From Flavobacteriales bacterium (lineage in GTDB: Bacteria; Bacteroidota; Bacteroidia; Flavobacteriales_F; PHOS-HE28): a stretch of DNA of 30,083 nt. Below the pieces are notes generated by a model, which saw nothing but the letters and a program-made list of their open reading frames with translations, was not told the DNA's origin and did no database searches. The stretch spans positions 1-30,083 of the forward strand of contig JADJTW010000025.1 in the NCBI GenBank assembly GCA_016710965.1. Direction: 5' to 3'. Below, one piece after another: positions 17,318-26,443 of the stretch. The translations under genes and the position numbers were made by a program. The number at the start of each line of letters is the position of its first letter. Position 1 is the first letter of the stretch.

Positions 17318-18589
17318 CTACTCGCCCCCCAACACATCTCCCATCCTTTCCGCAAGCGCTACCCGCGTATAAGCTTGGCTCACGCTAGCGGTGGCCTGTA
17401 CGCCGAACATCCTTCGCACCGCTGCTGCATCCCAGTCCGTGCGTGCGCGGTCGAGCAGCAAATGCGGTGTGCGCAGTACGCGCCCCACATCGCCATCGCC
17501 CGGGCCCACGGCGATGATGGGCCTGCCGACGCTGAGGTACTCGAACAACTTGCTGGTGAGCACGCCCTTGGCATTGGCGGTGTCGTTGATGCTGAGCAGC
17601 AGCACACGCGCCCGTTGCATGGAGCGCATGGCCTGTGCGTGGTCCACACTGCCGATGCGCTCCACCTTGCTGCCGAGACCAACCGCTTCGATGCTCGCGA
17701 GTACGGCGTGGTCCACAGCTCCGATGAAGCGCAGCTTCAACCGGCGGTCGAAGCCGGTCTCGCTTGCGCACAGGTCGGCGAGCAACTGCCATAGCGCTGG
17801 CACATCGCGCGTGGCCGTCATGCTGCCCACGTGAACGAGGCTGTATTCCTCATCCACCGGTTCGGGCGGTACAGGCACGTCGGCGGGGTCATAACCGTTG
17901 GTAATCACCTCTGTGTTGCGCGAACCCAGCGCCTTGATCTCATCGGCCATGGTCCATCCCACAACAACGTTCGCATCGGCGGCAGCGATCACTGCGCGTT
18001 CCAAGCGGTGGTGCTTGCGATCGGCCCATGCGGTGAGCTTCAATTGCGGGTAGAAGTCGATGTTGGTCCACGGGTCGCGCCAATCGGCGATCCAACGCAA
18101 GGCAGGGAACCTCTTCTTCAGCCCCAAAGCGATCAAGTGCATGCTGTGCGGCGGGCCGGTGCTCACGATAGCGTCCACCGGATGCTCGCGCAGGTAGCGT
18201 TCGAGGAATCGCACCGATGGATTCACCCACCACACGCGCGCATCGGGCACGAAGGCGTTGCCGCGGACCCATACGGCCAGGTCGTCGCGCCAGCTCTTCT
18301 TCCTGCCTTCGTTGAGGAAGCCGAGGTGGACCTTCTCATCGGCCTTGCGCCCGGTGAGGCGCTTGTACCACGCATACGGCTCGGCGATCGGCCGCTTGAT
18401 CAGCTCCACGATCGGTGGCACCTCGGCCAATAGCGCAGCATCGGGGGTGATCACTTCCGGATTGCTGGGCGTGTACACCACGGGTTGCCAGCCGAACTGC
18501 GGCAGGTACTTGCTCATCTTCAGCCAGCGCTGCACGCCGGCACCGCCGTTGGGCGGCCAGTAGTAGGTGATGATGAGCACGCGCTTCAT
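17318..18589 (-). CDS. GT4-type glycosyltransferase
   Basis: 423 residues. The start MKRVLIITYYWPPNGGAGVQ is the classic N-terminal GT-B loop of sugar transferases acting on surface polysaccharides. Next come VSTGPPHSMHLIALGLKKRF, WIADWRDPWTNIDFYP, EVITNGYDPADV, SLVHVGSMTA, LKLRFIGAVD and the donor-site block KGVLTSKLFEYLSVGRPIIA with GPGDGD. The frame is open further upstream, but ATG 18589 is right: its ATGA overlaps the YfhO stop by four bases, a translational-coupling arrangement. It probably adds a sugar to a lipid-linked glycan in the cytoplasm. Confidence 0.92.
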   Translation of the reverse strand: MKRVLIITYYWPPNGGAGVQRWLKMSKYLPQFGWQPVVYTPSNPEVITPDAALLAEVPPIVELIKRPIAEPYAWYKRLTGRKADEKVHLGFLNEGRKKSWRDDLAVWVRGNAFVPDARVWWVNPSVRFLERYLREHPVDAIVSTGPPHSMHLIALGLKKRFPALRWIADWRDPWTNIDFYPQLKLTAWADRKHHRLERAVIAAADANVVVGWTMADEIKALGSRNTEVITNGYDPADVPVPPEPVDEEYSLVHVGSMTATRDVPALWQLLADLCASETGFDRRLKLRFIGAVDHAVLASIEAVGLGSKVERIGSVDHAQAMRSMQRARVLLLSINDTANAKGVLTSKLFEYLSVGRPIIAVGPGDGDVGRVLRTPHLLLDRARTDWDAAAVRRMFGVQATASVSQAYTRVALAERMGDVLGGE

Positions 18590-21464
18590 GCGCCCTCGCC
18601 GCCCGGCCGGCGGAAGTGGCGTCGCACCTCCGTGCCCACGACACCCAGTGCAAGCAGCAGCACAAGCACGGAAGCGGCCAACGAGATGGGCGCCGACCGA
18701 TGGTACGCTCCGCCATCGACCTTGAAGACGACCTGGTGCTTGCCCGCTGGCACGGCCATGGCGCGTAGTACATAGTCGGCACGCGCGTAAGGTGATTCCT
18801 TGCCGTCGACGAAGGCCTTCCAATCGGGCCCGTACCAGATGGCGCTGAAGACCACGATGCCTCCATGCGAACTGTTCACGGTGTACACCAGGCTGTCAGT
18901 GGCGTAGTGATCAAGCGTGACCCTGGCGCTGCTGTCCATGCTGGCACTGGCGCCGCCGAGCTGATCGCGGTAGCGCTCATCCACCAACGCGGTGCGGCGG
19001 GTATCGATGTTGCCCAGCGTTGTGATCTCCTCGTCGGCGTCCTTCACGTAGTGCAGCTCCTCAACGAACCAGGCGCTGCCGAAGGCCTGGGTGTTCATCA
19101 GCGGCGGGCGCGAGCCATCGTACTTGAGGTAGCGCGTGTTCAGCATGTTCAGCACCCCTTCGCGTGCGAAGAGACTGTCGAGCGCCGCTTGCGAACGCAC
19201 CGCGGACAGACCTTCGCCGATGCGCTGAATGGCTGGGCCCAACTGGAATTCGATGAGTTCCTGGTAGCGCTTGAGCTTGGCGCCATGGTAGCCGCCCACG
19301 CTCTTGTGGAAGAAGCTGGTGCGCCCATCGTTGAAAGGATCGCGCAGGTTGAGGACGCGGAAGTCGCTGTTGCGCCGAAGGCTGCCGAAGCGTGCAACGA
19401 CCTCTTCATCCTTGCTGATGAGACGGGCTGTGCCTCGCTCATCAGCGCGTGCTTCCTTCATGCGCTTCATCGCCGCCAGGTGGTACTCCTGCACCTGCGG
19501 GCCCCATTCGGTGCGCAGGATGGCCATGTCGGCGCTGTCCGGCGCGAAGGGCAGCTGCGCGCTCTTCTTATCCTCCCACGCCAGGTACCGGCCCTTCTCC
19601 TTCTCGTTGTTCACGTAGCGCTTGTCCACGGTCCAGCCATCCACCAGGATGAACACGCCCAGCAGTCCGATAACGCCCGCCTTCGGCAGGATGCGGCCTT
19701 TGAACAGGGCCAGGACGCTCAGGCCAAGCGCCACGAAGAGCAGGCTGCGCAGGGCATCCATGCGCAGGACGCCCATGCGATATTCCTTGAGCCCATCGAC
19801 GAAGGAGACCACATCGGCTTCGCTGGCGCTGCCGTTATCGATACGCAGGTTGTACACGGCACGCTCGGCATCGCTGATGAAATCGAAGAAGGCACCAGGC
19901 GCTGCAATGAACAGCATGAGCAGCAGGATGACGACGCCCGTGGGCACCATGAAGCGCAGGTCGTAGATGATGCCCTTGCCCTTCTCGCGCAGCAGTCGAT
20001 CGAGGTAGAGGATGGCGAGCACGGGCCCTGCCAGCTCCACGATCACCAGGATGATGGTGACTGCGCGGAACTTGCTGTAGCCCGGCACGTGATCGAGGAA
20101 GAAATCGGTAAGGGGCGTGTAGTTGCGGCCCCAACTGAGCATGAGGGTGAGCAGCAGCGATCCGAAGAGCGCATAGGCCAGCGAGTCCTTCCACAGGAAG
20201 AGGCCCGCGAGGAGGTAGGCGATCATGAGCACGCCGCTGAGGAACGATGGTGCGATGCCCATGCCCGAGAGCGCTGCCGAGACATTCGGCAGGTTGATCA
20301 GGAGCATGAGACCGATGAAGGGCACCGCGCCCAGCACCCACCAACGCGCGGCACCTTCCACCTGCGCCAACGCCAGCAGCATGAGCAGCACCACGATGGC
20401 GCCCAGGTACACCGGGCCGCTGGTGAAGCTCTGGTCGCCCCAATAGCTCTTCACGTACGAACCGCTCTGGTATTCCTTCTGAAGCGCCTGCGCGAACTCG
20501 CGATCATCCTTGAACTGATCGAAGTCCTCGCGCTTGGTGATCATGGAGCCCGAAGCACCGCCCTTGACGTTGGGCACCAGCAGGCTGAAGCTCTCCTGCT
20601 TGCCGTAGCTCCACCCGGTCACGTAGTCGCGGTCCAGTCCGCTGGTGCGATTGCTGCTCGCCGGTGAGCCATCCGGTTCGATGGTGAGCTCGCTGGCGCC
20701 CCGTGTGGTGTACGCGCCATATTCGCTCGTGGTCCACAAGAGCCCGAGGTTGCAAAGCATGGCCAAAACCACTGCCACCGCGCCAAGGCCCGAGCGCTTG
20801 AGGAAGTCAGGCAACTGCTTCTCACGCAGCGTGCGCAAGGCCTCGGCAAGCACGAACAGCACCAGCACGAAACCGAGGTAGTAGGTGATCTGCACGTGGT
20901 TCTGGGTCACCTGCAAGCCCAGGAAAGGGCGAGCAACGCAGCGCCCAGCAGCTTGCGCCCGCGGTACAGCTCGTACACGGCGCCCAGCACCATGGGCATG
21001 TAGCCCACCGCGTTGGCCTTGCTGTTGTGCCCTGCCTCCAGGATCACGAAGAAGTAACTGCTGAAGCCGAATGCCAGGGCGCCCACGATGCCCAGCCAGG
21101 ATCCACGCGCAGGCAGCATAGGAGGATGTACATGCCCAGCAGGTACAGGAAGAGGAAGCTGGCAGGCCGCGGCAGGAAGCCGTGGAAGAGATCATCGACG
21201 AGGCTGAGCTTGTTGCTGCTCCAGATGACACTCGATCTGGTATGCGGGCATGCCGCTGAACATGCTTCCCGTCCACAGTGGGTCGTTGTCGTTGAGTTCG
21301 CGGTGCTCCACGATCTCCTGCACCATGCCCCGGAAGTTGCGGATGTCACCTTGCACCAGCTGCTTGCCGCCGAGCACCGGACTGAAGTACACCAGGCACA
21401 GCAGGTAGAAGAGGGCGATGGCCGAAGCAACAGGCGCGACGATCTTCCAAGGGTTGGCTTTCAT
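18586..21464 (-). CDS. YfhO-family integral membrane protein, three frameshifts near the start
   Basis: About 960 residues when joined. It starts MKANPWKIVAPVASAIALFY at 21464, passes LWTGSMFSGMPAYQIE, SSNKLSLVDDLFHGFLPRP, a helix block, GALAFGFSSYFFVILEAGHN, then QVTQNHVQITYYLGFVLVLF and on through 10 or more helices to a soluble domain with LNMLNTRYLKYDG, YTVNSSHGGIVVFSAIWYGP and VFKVDGGAYH, and a last helix. The order fits bacterial YfhO proteins, which in Gram-positives act with undecaprenyl-sugars in polymer glycosylation. Breaks lie near 21230, 21115 and 20928; conserved text resumes immediately each time. DUF4834 lies 25 bases upstream. Confidence 0.88.
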
Positions 21465-21489
21465 GCAGGCAGGCGATGGGTGGTGGCGG

Positions 21490-21710
21490 TCATTTGATCT
21501 CCTCGTACTCGGCGTCGATGATGCCGGGGTCGGTGCCGCGAGAGGGGCGGCCGGGGGCCGTTCGATGCGCACGTCGCCGGGAGGTCGTTGCGGGCCGGGT
21601 GGCACCGGACGGGTGCGCGCACGCGTCAGCAGCCGCAGCAGCCACCATGCGATCAGCAGCACGGCAATGGTGCGCAAGGTGTTGTTGAAGCTCGCTTCCT
21701 CGAGGGTCAT
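21490..21710 (-). CDS. DUF4834 family small membrane protein, one frameshift
   Basis: About 73 residues: MTLEEASFNNTLRTIAVLLI with a single helix through LLIAWWLLRLL, a basic stretch RARTRP, a Pro-rich linker, then after a shift near 21545 GTDPGIIDAEYEEIK and the stop at 21490. A hydrophobic N-terminus and an acidic DYEEI-type end are the family's features. It is a Bacteroidota family of unknown function. It is the first gene of the long reverse-strand run and sits just downstream of a good -7 box. A TTG in frame at 21725 lies inside that box, so the ATG at 21710 is preferred. Confidence 0.72.
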
Positions 21711-21722
21711 CTTGAAGGCGGC

Positions 21723-21730
21723 CAAAGATA
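21723..21730 (-). promoter_or_regulatory. candidate Bacteroidota -7 box for the long operon
   Basis: On the reverse strand the bases read TATCTTTG, an exact fit to the Bacteroidota consensus TAnnTTTG, 12 bases before the DUF4834 ATG. No clear TTG-containing -33 element is visible at the usual spacing, so the call rests on one element. The predicted leader is only about 5-8 bases. Confidence 0.4.
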
Positions 21731-21809
21731 GCCGGGCGTTCCGGCGTACCTTGCGCGCCGTTCGCGCGGCCCTCGCGCATTTCTACTCCCCCCTTTTTCC
21801 CCCACTGAG

Positions 21810-23714
21810 ATGGCATCCTTCGACGCGCTCGGTCTCCGCGCGGAGATCCTTCGTTCCCTACAAGAACTCGGCTGGGAAACCCCAACCCCCGTGCAGGAAA
21901 GGGCCATACCGCACCTGCTCACCAGCGAACAGGACGTGGTGGTGCTGGCGCAGACGGGCACGGGCAAGACCGGCGCCTTCGGACTGCCATTGCTGGAGGA
22001 TATCGACCCCGGCCAACGCGGGGTGCAGGCACTGGTGCTGGCTCCCACGCGCGAGCTGTGCGTGCAGATCACCGGCGACATCGAAGGGTTCGCCAAGCAC
22101 ATGAAAGGCGTGAAGCCCGTGGCCGTGTATGGCGGCGCCAACATCCGCGAGCAGATCCGTTCGATCCAACGTGGCGCCAACATCGTTGTGGCTACGCCCG
22201 GCCGCCTGCTCGACCTCCTCGGCCGCGAAGCGATCGACCTGGGCACGGTGCAGACCGTGGTGCTCGACGAAGCCGATGAGATGCTCAACATGGGCTTCCA
22301 GGAAGACCTCACGGACATCCTGCAGAACACGCCCGAGGACAAGAAGACCTGGCTCTTCAGCGCCACCATGGGCAGCGAAGTGCGCAGCATCGCCAAGCGC
22401 TACATGCGCGATGCGGTGGAACTGCAGATCGGCGAGCGCAACATGGCCGCCTCCAGCATACAGCACCAGTATTGCGTGGTGCATGCGCGCGATCGCTATG
22501 CCGCGCTGCGCCGCATCATCGATGCCGACCCCGACCTCTTCGCCATCGTCTTCTGCCGCACCAAGCACGAGACCCAGGAACTCGCCAGCGCCCTCATCAA
22601 GGACGGCCACAGCGCCGATGCCATACACGGCGACCTGAGCCAGGCCCAGCGCGACCATGTGATGGGCCGCTACCGCGCACGCTCGCTGCGCCTGCTCATC
22701 GCCACCGATGTGGCCGCGCGCGGGATCGATGTGAACGACGTGACGCACGTGATCCATTTCGACCTGCCCGGCGAAGCGGAGAGCTACACCCACCGCAGCG
22801 GCCGCACCGCGCGCGCAGGCCGCACGGGCATCTCGCTCAGCATCATCGGCGTGCGCGATGTGGGCAAGATCCGCCAGCTCGAACGCGCGCTGAAGACGCA
22901 CTTCACCTACATACGCGTACCTGGCGCGGGCGACATCGGCAAGGCGCAAGTGCTGGCCTACATGCATAAGCTGAAGAACGTGGAAGTGGACCACGATGCG
23001 CTGGCTTCGCTGCTGCCCACGGCCCACGAAGAGCTCAACGCCTTCAGCAAGGAGGAATTGATCGAGCGATTCATGAGCGTGGCCTTCAACCGCCTCATCA
23101 CGCAATTCCGCGAGCTGCCCGACCTGAACGTGGACATGAGCCGCAAGGACCACACGGCCCGCGTAACCGCCGGCCCGGGCGGCGACCGCCCCTCCTCGCG
23201 CGAGCGATTCAGCACCGGCAAGCAGATGTTCATCAACCTGGGCTCGGCCGACGGCTTCGACAAGGGCAAGATGCTCGGCTACGTCTGCGGCATCAGCGGC
23301 GTGCAGGGCGATGTGATCGGCCGCATGCTCATCAAGGACGTTTACTCCTTCATCGACATCGAGCCCGACCACTTCGAGCAGGTCTTCAACAGCTTCAAGG
23401 GTGCCAACTACAAGGGCCGCAAGATCCGCGTGGATGAGGCCCAAGGTCCCGGACAGGGCGGTCCGCGCAACGACGCGCCGCGCGCACCGCGCGAAGGCGG
23501 CTACCAAGGCAGCGGAGGCTACAAGGGTGATGGTGGCGGATACAAAGGCGGCGGCGGCTACAAGAGCGATCGCCCGCACCAAACCAGCTACCGCGGCAAC
23601 GATGATCGCGGCAGCGCACCACGCCGCGACGATGCACCGCGCGAACGCAGCGGCTACCAGAAGAAGGAAGGCTTCTACACGCCCAAGCCGTTCCCGCGCA
23701 AAGAGCGCAAGTAG
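21810..23714 (+). CDS. DEAD-box RNA helicase with DbpA-type RNA-binding domain
   Basis: 634 residues. ATP-dependent RNA unwinding is supported by a full motif set: Q motif (W..PTPVQERAI, 22-33), AQTGTGKT (47-54), PTREL (79-83), TPGR (129-132), DEAD (153-156), SAT (184-186), IVFCRTK, ATDVAARGID (298-307) and HRSGRTARAGR (328-338). A DbpA-type RNA-binding domain follows at about 472-543 (MFINLGSADGFDKGKMLGYV to KGRKIRVDEA), then a Gly/Arg/Tyr-rich tail of about 90 residues with GGYKGDGGGYKGGGGYKSD. Members help ribosome assembly, cold adaptation and mRNA turnover. It is monocistronic by position, divergent from the DUF4834 operon. The frame is clean. Confidence 0.95.
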   Translation: MASFDALGLRAEILRSLQELGWETPTPVQERAIPHLLTSEQDVVVLAQTGTGKTGAFGLPLLEDIDPGQRGVQALVLAPTRELCVQITGDIEGFAKHMKGVKPVAVYGGANIREQIRSIQRGANIVVATPGRLLDLLGREAIDLGTVQTVVLDEADEMLNMGFQEDLTDILQNTPEDKKTWLFSATMGSEVRSIAKRYMRDAVELQIGERNMAASSIQHQYCVVHARDRYAALRRIIDADPDLFAIVFCRTKHETQELASALIKDGHSADAIHGDLSQAQRDHVMGRYRARSLRLLIATDVAARGIDVNDVTHVIHFDLPGEAESYTHRSGRTARAGRTGISLSIIGVRDVGKIRQLERALKTHFTYIRVPGAGDIGKAQVLAYMHKLKNVEVDHDALASLLPTAHEELNAFSKEELIERFMSVAFNRLITQFRELPDLNVDMSRKDHTARVTAGPGGDRPSSRERFSTGKQMFINLGSADGFDKGKMLGYVCGISGVQGDVIGRMLIKDVYSFIDIEPDHFEQVFNSFKGANYKGRKIRVDEAQGPGQGGPRNDAPRAPREGGYQGSGGYKGDGGGYKGGGGYKSDRPHQTSYRGNDDRGSAPRRDDAPRERSGYQKKEGFYTPKPFPRKERK

Positions 23715-23730
23715 GCGCGGATCCAGATCC

Positions 23731-23822
23731 TATCCGCAGATGGCGTAGATGAACGCAGATGGAAGGCGAACATCAAAGGCCGATCACGCATTCGTGCTCA
23801 CGCCGTAAGCTTATCTGCGTTC
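23731..23822. repeat. ATCTGCG-type dispersed repeat unit
   Basis: After the helicase, CGCAGATGG occurs at 23735-23743 and 23754-23762 with the variant CGTAGATG between them. GAACGCAGAT (23751-23760) is perfectly inverted as ATCTGCGTTC at 23813-23822, giving a 10-base stem with a 52-base loop. Degenerate repeats of the CATCTGCGTT kind are scattered through some environmental genomes (from memory). It fills most of the 144-base gap between convergent genes, where it might also terminate transcription. Confidence 0.5.
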
Positions 23823-23858
23823 GCCCGCAGAGGCACTTCCGCCCGTGCATCCCGGGCC

Positions 23859-25476
23859 TCACTCCACCACCAACGCCATACGCTTCGCAGCAGCGCCGCT
23901 GCCCACCTCCAGCACGTAGCTGCCCGGCGCCAGCTTGCGCACATCCATGTTCAAGGTGCCACTCGCGGTCGAACGCTGTGCGATCGCCACGCGTCCGCTT
24001 GCATCGAGCAAGCGCACATCAGTACCTGGAATGATGCCGGTGATAGTGATCATCTCATCGGCCGGTTGCGGGAATATGCGCAGTCCCTGGGCAGCGGCAT
24101 CCACCAGGCCCACCGTACCGAAGTACACCGGCAGGCTCTGGCTGTGGCAGCCGTTCGCGTCGGTGATCACTACGCTGTAGTTGCCGTTCACCAGCGGGCT
24201 CCAGTCCTGCTGCGTGGCGCCGGGGATCAGATCGCCATCCACATACCATTGATAACCGTTCGCAGGTGTGCTGCTCACCTGCGTGCCCGTGTTGGTCACC
24301 GTGGGTGCTGGGGGTGGTGGGTCCACTTCGATGGTCACGGGTGTATTGTTCACGCAGCCATAGCCGTCGGTACCGGTAACGGTCCAGGTGAAATCGCTCG
24401 TGGGCCACACCTCTACCGATGCACCACTGGTGCCGCTGATGAAGAGGTTCGGGCTCCAGGTGTACAACTGCGCTCCAACGGCGATGATGTTGGCCGTATC
24501 GCCCAGGCAGATGGTGTTGTTGCCAGCCGATGCCTGCACATTGGGCAGGTCATGCACCGTAAGGATCATGAAGTCGCTCGCCTGGCAACCGTTGAGGTCG
24601 GTGACCAGCACGGTGTAGGAAGTGGTCTCCGTGGGTGTGGCCATCGGAGCGGCGATCTGGTCATTGTTCAAGCCCGTGGCGGGGAACCATTGGAAACCAC
24701 TGCCACCGCTGGCTTGCAGCTGCGCGCTTTGTCCCGCGCACAGATCTTCATCCACCCCGGCGTTCGCGGGCGGCAGGTTGTGTACGGTAACGTAGTTGTT
24801 CCTCACCAGCGTATCCATGCCATCGGCGGTCTCCACGATCAAGGTCACATCGTAACTGCCGCTGCTGGGGTATTGCACCGTGGGGTTCTGCTGCGTGCTG
24901 CCGCCGGGCACGCCGCCTTCGAAGATCCACTCGTAGCTGCTGGGCGTGTTGATGCTTGCGTCCGTGAACGCGACGGTGCTTCCCGGGCATACGCTCGGCA
25001 TCGTTCGCGCTGAAGTTGGCCGCGTGCGCCGTGTAGGTCAGGGTCAATCCCGAAACGTTCGGGTCGCTGCTGCCCGAGCAGCCCCAGCCCGCCACGCAAT
25101 TGTCCGAGGCGCGCACACGCCCATGGATCGTGCCTCCACCGAACGCGATCGCATCGCTCAGGATCGCGCCGCTCACGGTGCTCGATGCCGGTATGTACTG
25201 GCACTCGAGGTAATTGCCGCCCTGGTAAAGCACCTCCTCCCAACCGGTGCTCGTTTCGAACTCGATGCGGATATCATTTCCACCGAATACGCTCATCCAG
25301 CAGGCCAGCCAGTAGCAGGAAAGTTCACCCGGCCCGGTGGTGGGCGGTGTGGCCGTAAAGGTAAAGGGGCTCCAACTGTACACGCTCTGCATCAAGGGCA
25401 GCGTTTGCGTGTAGGTGGTTTGCGCCTGCGCGGCAACGGTGCAAAGCACGAAAGGCAGAAAGCGTAGTGGTTTCAT
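23859..25476 (-). CDS. PKD-domain secreted protein with T9SS type A sorting tail, one frameshift
   Basis: About 539 residues. A signal peptide (MKPLRFLPFVLCTVAAQAQ) is followed by a region with LPLMQSVYSWSPFTFTATPP and TGWEEVLYQGGNYLECQYIP, possibly a carbohydrate-binding or CUB-like fold. Near 25000 the frame shifts; CPGSTVAFTDASI then SSYEWIFEGGVPGGST, NPTVQYPSSGSYDVTLIV is a textbook PKD domain. Further Ig-like units carry AGVDEDLCAGQSAQLQASGG, AGNNTICLGDTANIIAVGA and NGYQWYVDGDLIPGATQQ. The tail RIFPQPADEMITITG to KLAPGSYVLEVGSG is a type A Por sorting domain. It should be exported by T9SS and is convergent with the helicase. Confidence 0.88.
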
Positions 25477-25547
25477 CCTGGTCGGTGGTTTGGCGGAGGC
25501 AAGTTAGAAGGAGCGGGAGATAGAGGGCACCGAGACCTACGAACGCG

Positions 25548-25576
25548 AAAAGTCCCGGCCGAGGTGCCGGGGCTTT
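25548..25576 (-). terminator. rho-independent terminator
   Basis: On the reverse strand AAAGCCCCGGC, a six-base loop ACCTCG, then GCCGGGACTTTT forms a strong GC stem ending in a T run. It lies 32 bases after the stop of the 25608-26228 gene and ahead of the next reverse gene at 25476, which separates the two transcription units. Confidence 0.75.
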
Positions 25577-25607
25577 CGCATGTCCGTAGTTCGCGGGTGC
25601 GCAGCCC

Positions 25608-26228
25608 TTACGCCGCGCGGCCCATGGCCGGATCGCTCTGCGCGCCTTCACCGGCGGTGCCGATGGCGCTTACGCAGAACCAGTAGGCCTTGTAGCTCTC
25701 CAGGGTGGTGACCAGGTGCCGCACGCGCGTGGTGTAGCCGATGGCTTCCCAGTTGGCGGCCACAGCGGGGTCGCTCGCCGTCATCCACACCTGGTAGCCA
25801 TGGGCGCCGTACACGCGTTTCCAGCGCAGTTCCACCTGCCTTTGCAGGTTGGTCATGCGCGCCTGCATGTCCTGCGCCGTGCCCGGTATGCCGATGGGCG
25901 CGCGTTGCTTGGCCAGGTCGTAGCCGCTGCTCTCCAGCTTGGCGGCATCGCCGGCGCACACGCTGCGCACATAGTCGGCCTGGGTGCGCAGCATATCCAT
26001 CACCTGCAATGCCAGCTGGTTGCGCAAAAGCCTGCTCTGGCGGCTTCCGTTGGTCGCGTCCTCGATCGCGCCTTCGAAAGCATCGGCCAGCGCCTTCAAA
26101 TCCAAGATCGGCACCGCTGGCGTGGCGAAGTTGGGGTTGCCCGTCATTTTCGCGATCACATTGCGGATGAGCGCGAGCAGCTTGACGAAGGTGAGCTGGA
26201 AGAGGGAAAGCTTGATGTTCGCTTTCAT
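25608..26228 (-). CDS. fibronectin-type-III-like small protein
   Basis: 206 residues from MKANIKLSLFQLTFVKLLAL; four residues further upstream (MGHV) are possible but unlikely. The first half is helical: IRNVIAKMTGNPNFATP, LADAFEGAIEDATNGSRQ, NQLALQVMDMLRTQADYVRS. The second half reads as a fibronectin III module: ELRWKRVYGAHGYQVWMTAS, SYKAYWFCVSAIGTAGEGAQ then SDPAMGRAA. This two-part build (MKANIKL start, TGNPNFxTP) is recalled from many environmental Bacteroidota proteins of unknown role. There is no signal peptide, so it is cytoplasmic or unusually exported. A strong terminator follows, and an 18-base palindrome lies about 97 bases upstream. Confidence 0.78.
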   Translation of the reverse strand: MKANIKLSLFQLTFVKLLALIRNVIAKMTGNPNFATPAVPILDLKALADAFEGAIEDATNGSRQSRLLRNQLALQVMDMLRTQADYVRSVCAGDAAKLESSGYDLAKQRAPIGIPGTAQDMQARMTNLQRQVELRWKRVYGAHGYQVWMTASDPAVAANWEAIGYTTRVRHLVTTLESYKAYWFCVSAIGTAGEGAQSDPAMGRAA

Positions 26229-26324
26229 GACGTGCCCCATGGACCTCGCTGAGGCGACGCGGCTTTGTTAGCGGTCCGGGGGTTGGAACGCACTCATGCA
26301 GAATTGCCATCGCGGTCGGGGACG

Positions 26325-26342
26325 ATAACCCATATGGGTTAT
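26325..26342. promoter_or_regulatory. perfect 18-base palindrome, operator candidate
   Basis: ATAACCCATATGGGTTAT is a perfect dyad with no central gap, typical of a homodimeric regulator's operator. It sits about 97 bases upstream of the fibronectin-type gene start (reverse) and about 100 bases before the orphan sorting-tail fragment (forward). Which gene it controls is unknown. Confidence 0.4.
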
Positions 26343-26412
26343 GGCCCATCTTCTGTGCAGTGCATCCCTGCTAGTTGGTGCGCTGCGAAAACCCACGCAG
26401 GTATTAAACCGC

Positions 26413-26440
26413 CGCAGGGTCTCCGCCTCGGGACCCTGCG
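26413..26440. repeat. nine-base inverted repeat (hairpin)
   Basis: CGCAGGGTC at 26413-26421 pairs with GACCCTGCG at 26432-26440 across a ten-base loop. On the forward strand a T-rich stretch follows only after about 15 bases (TTTGTAGTTTT), so a terminator is possible but not typical. It lies just before the broken T9SS tail. Confidence 0.35.
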
Positions 26441-26443
26441 TAC

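Noticed and set aside
18865..20667. 600-residue forward open frame opposite YfhO
   Set aside because: Rich in His/Gln/Glu with no domain pattern; the reverse strand encodes a convincing membrane protein.
21858..23582. 574-residue open frame opposite the helicase
   Set aside because: Composition is biased (Ala/Val/His) with no recognisable motif, while the forward strand has every DEAD-box motif.
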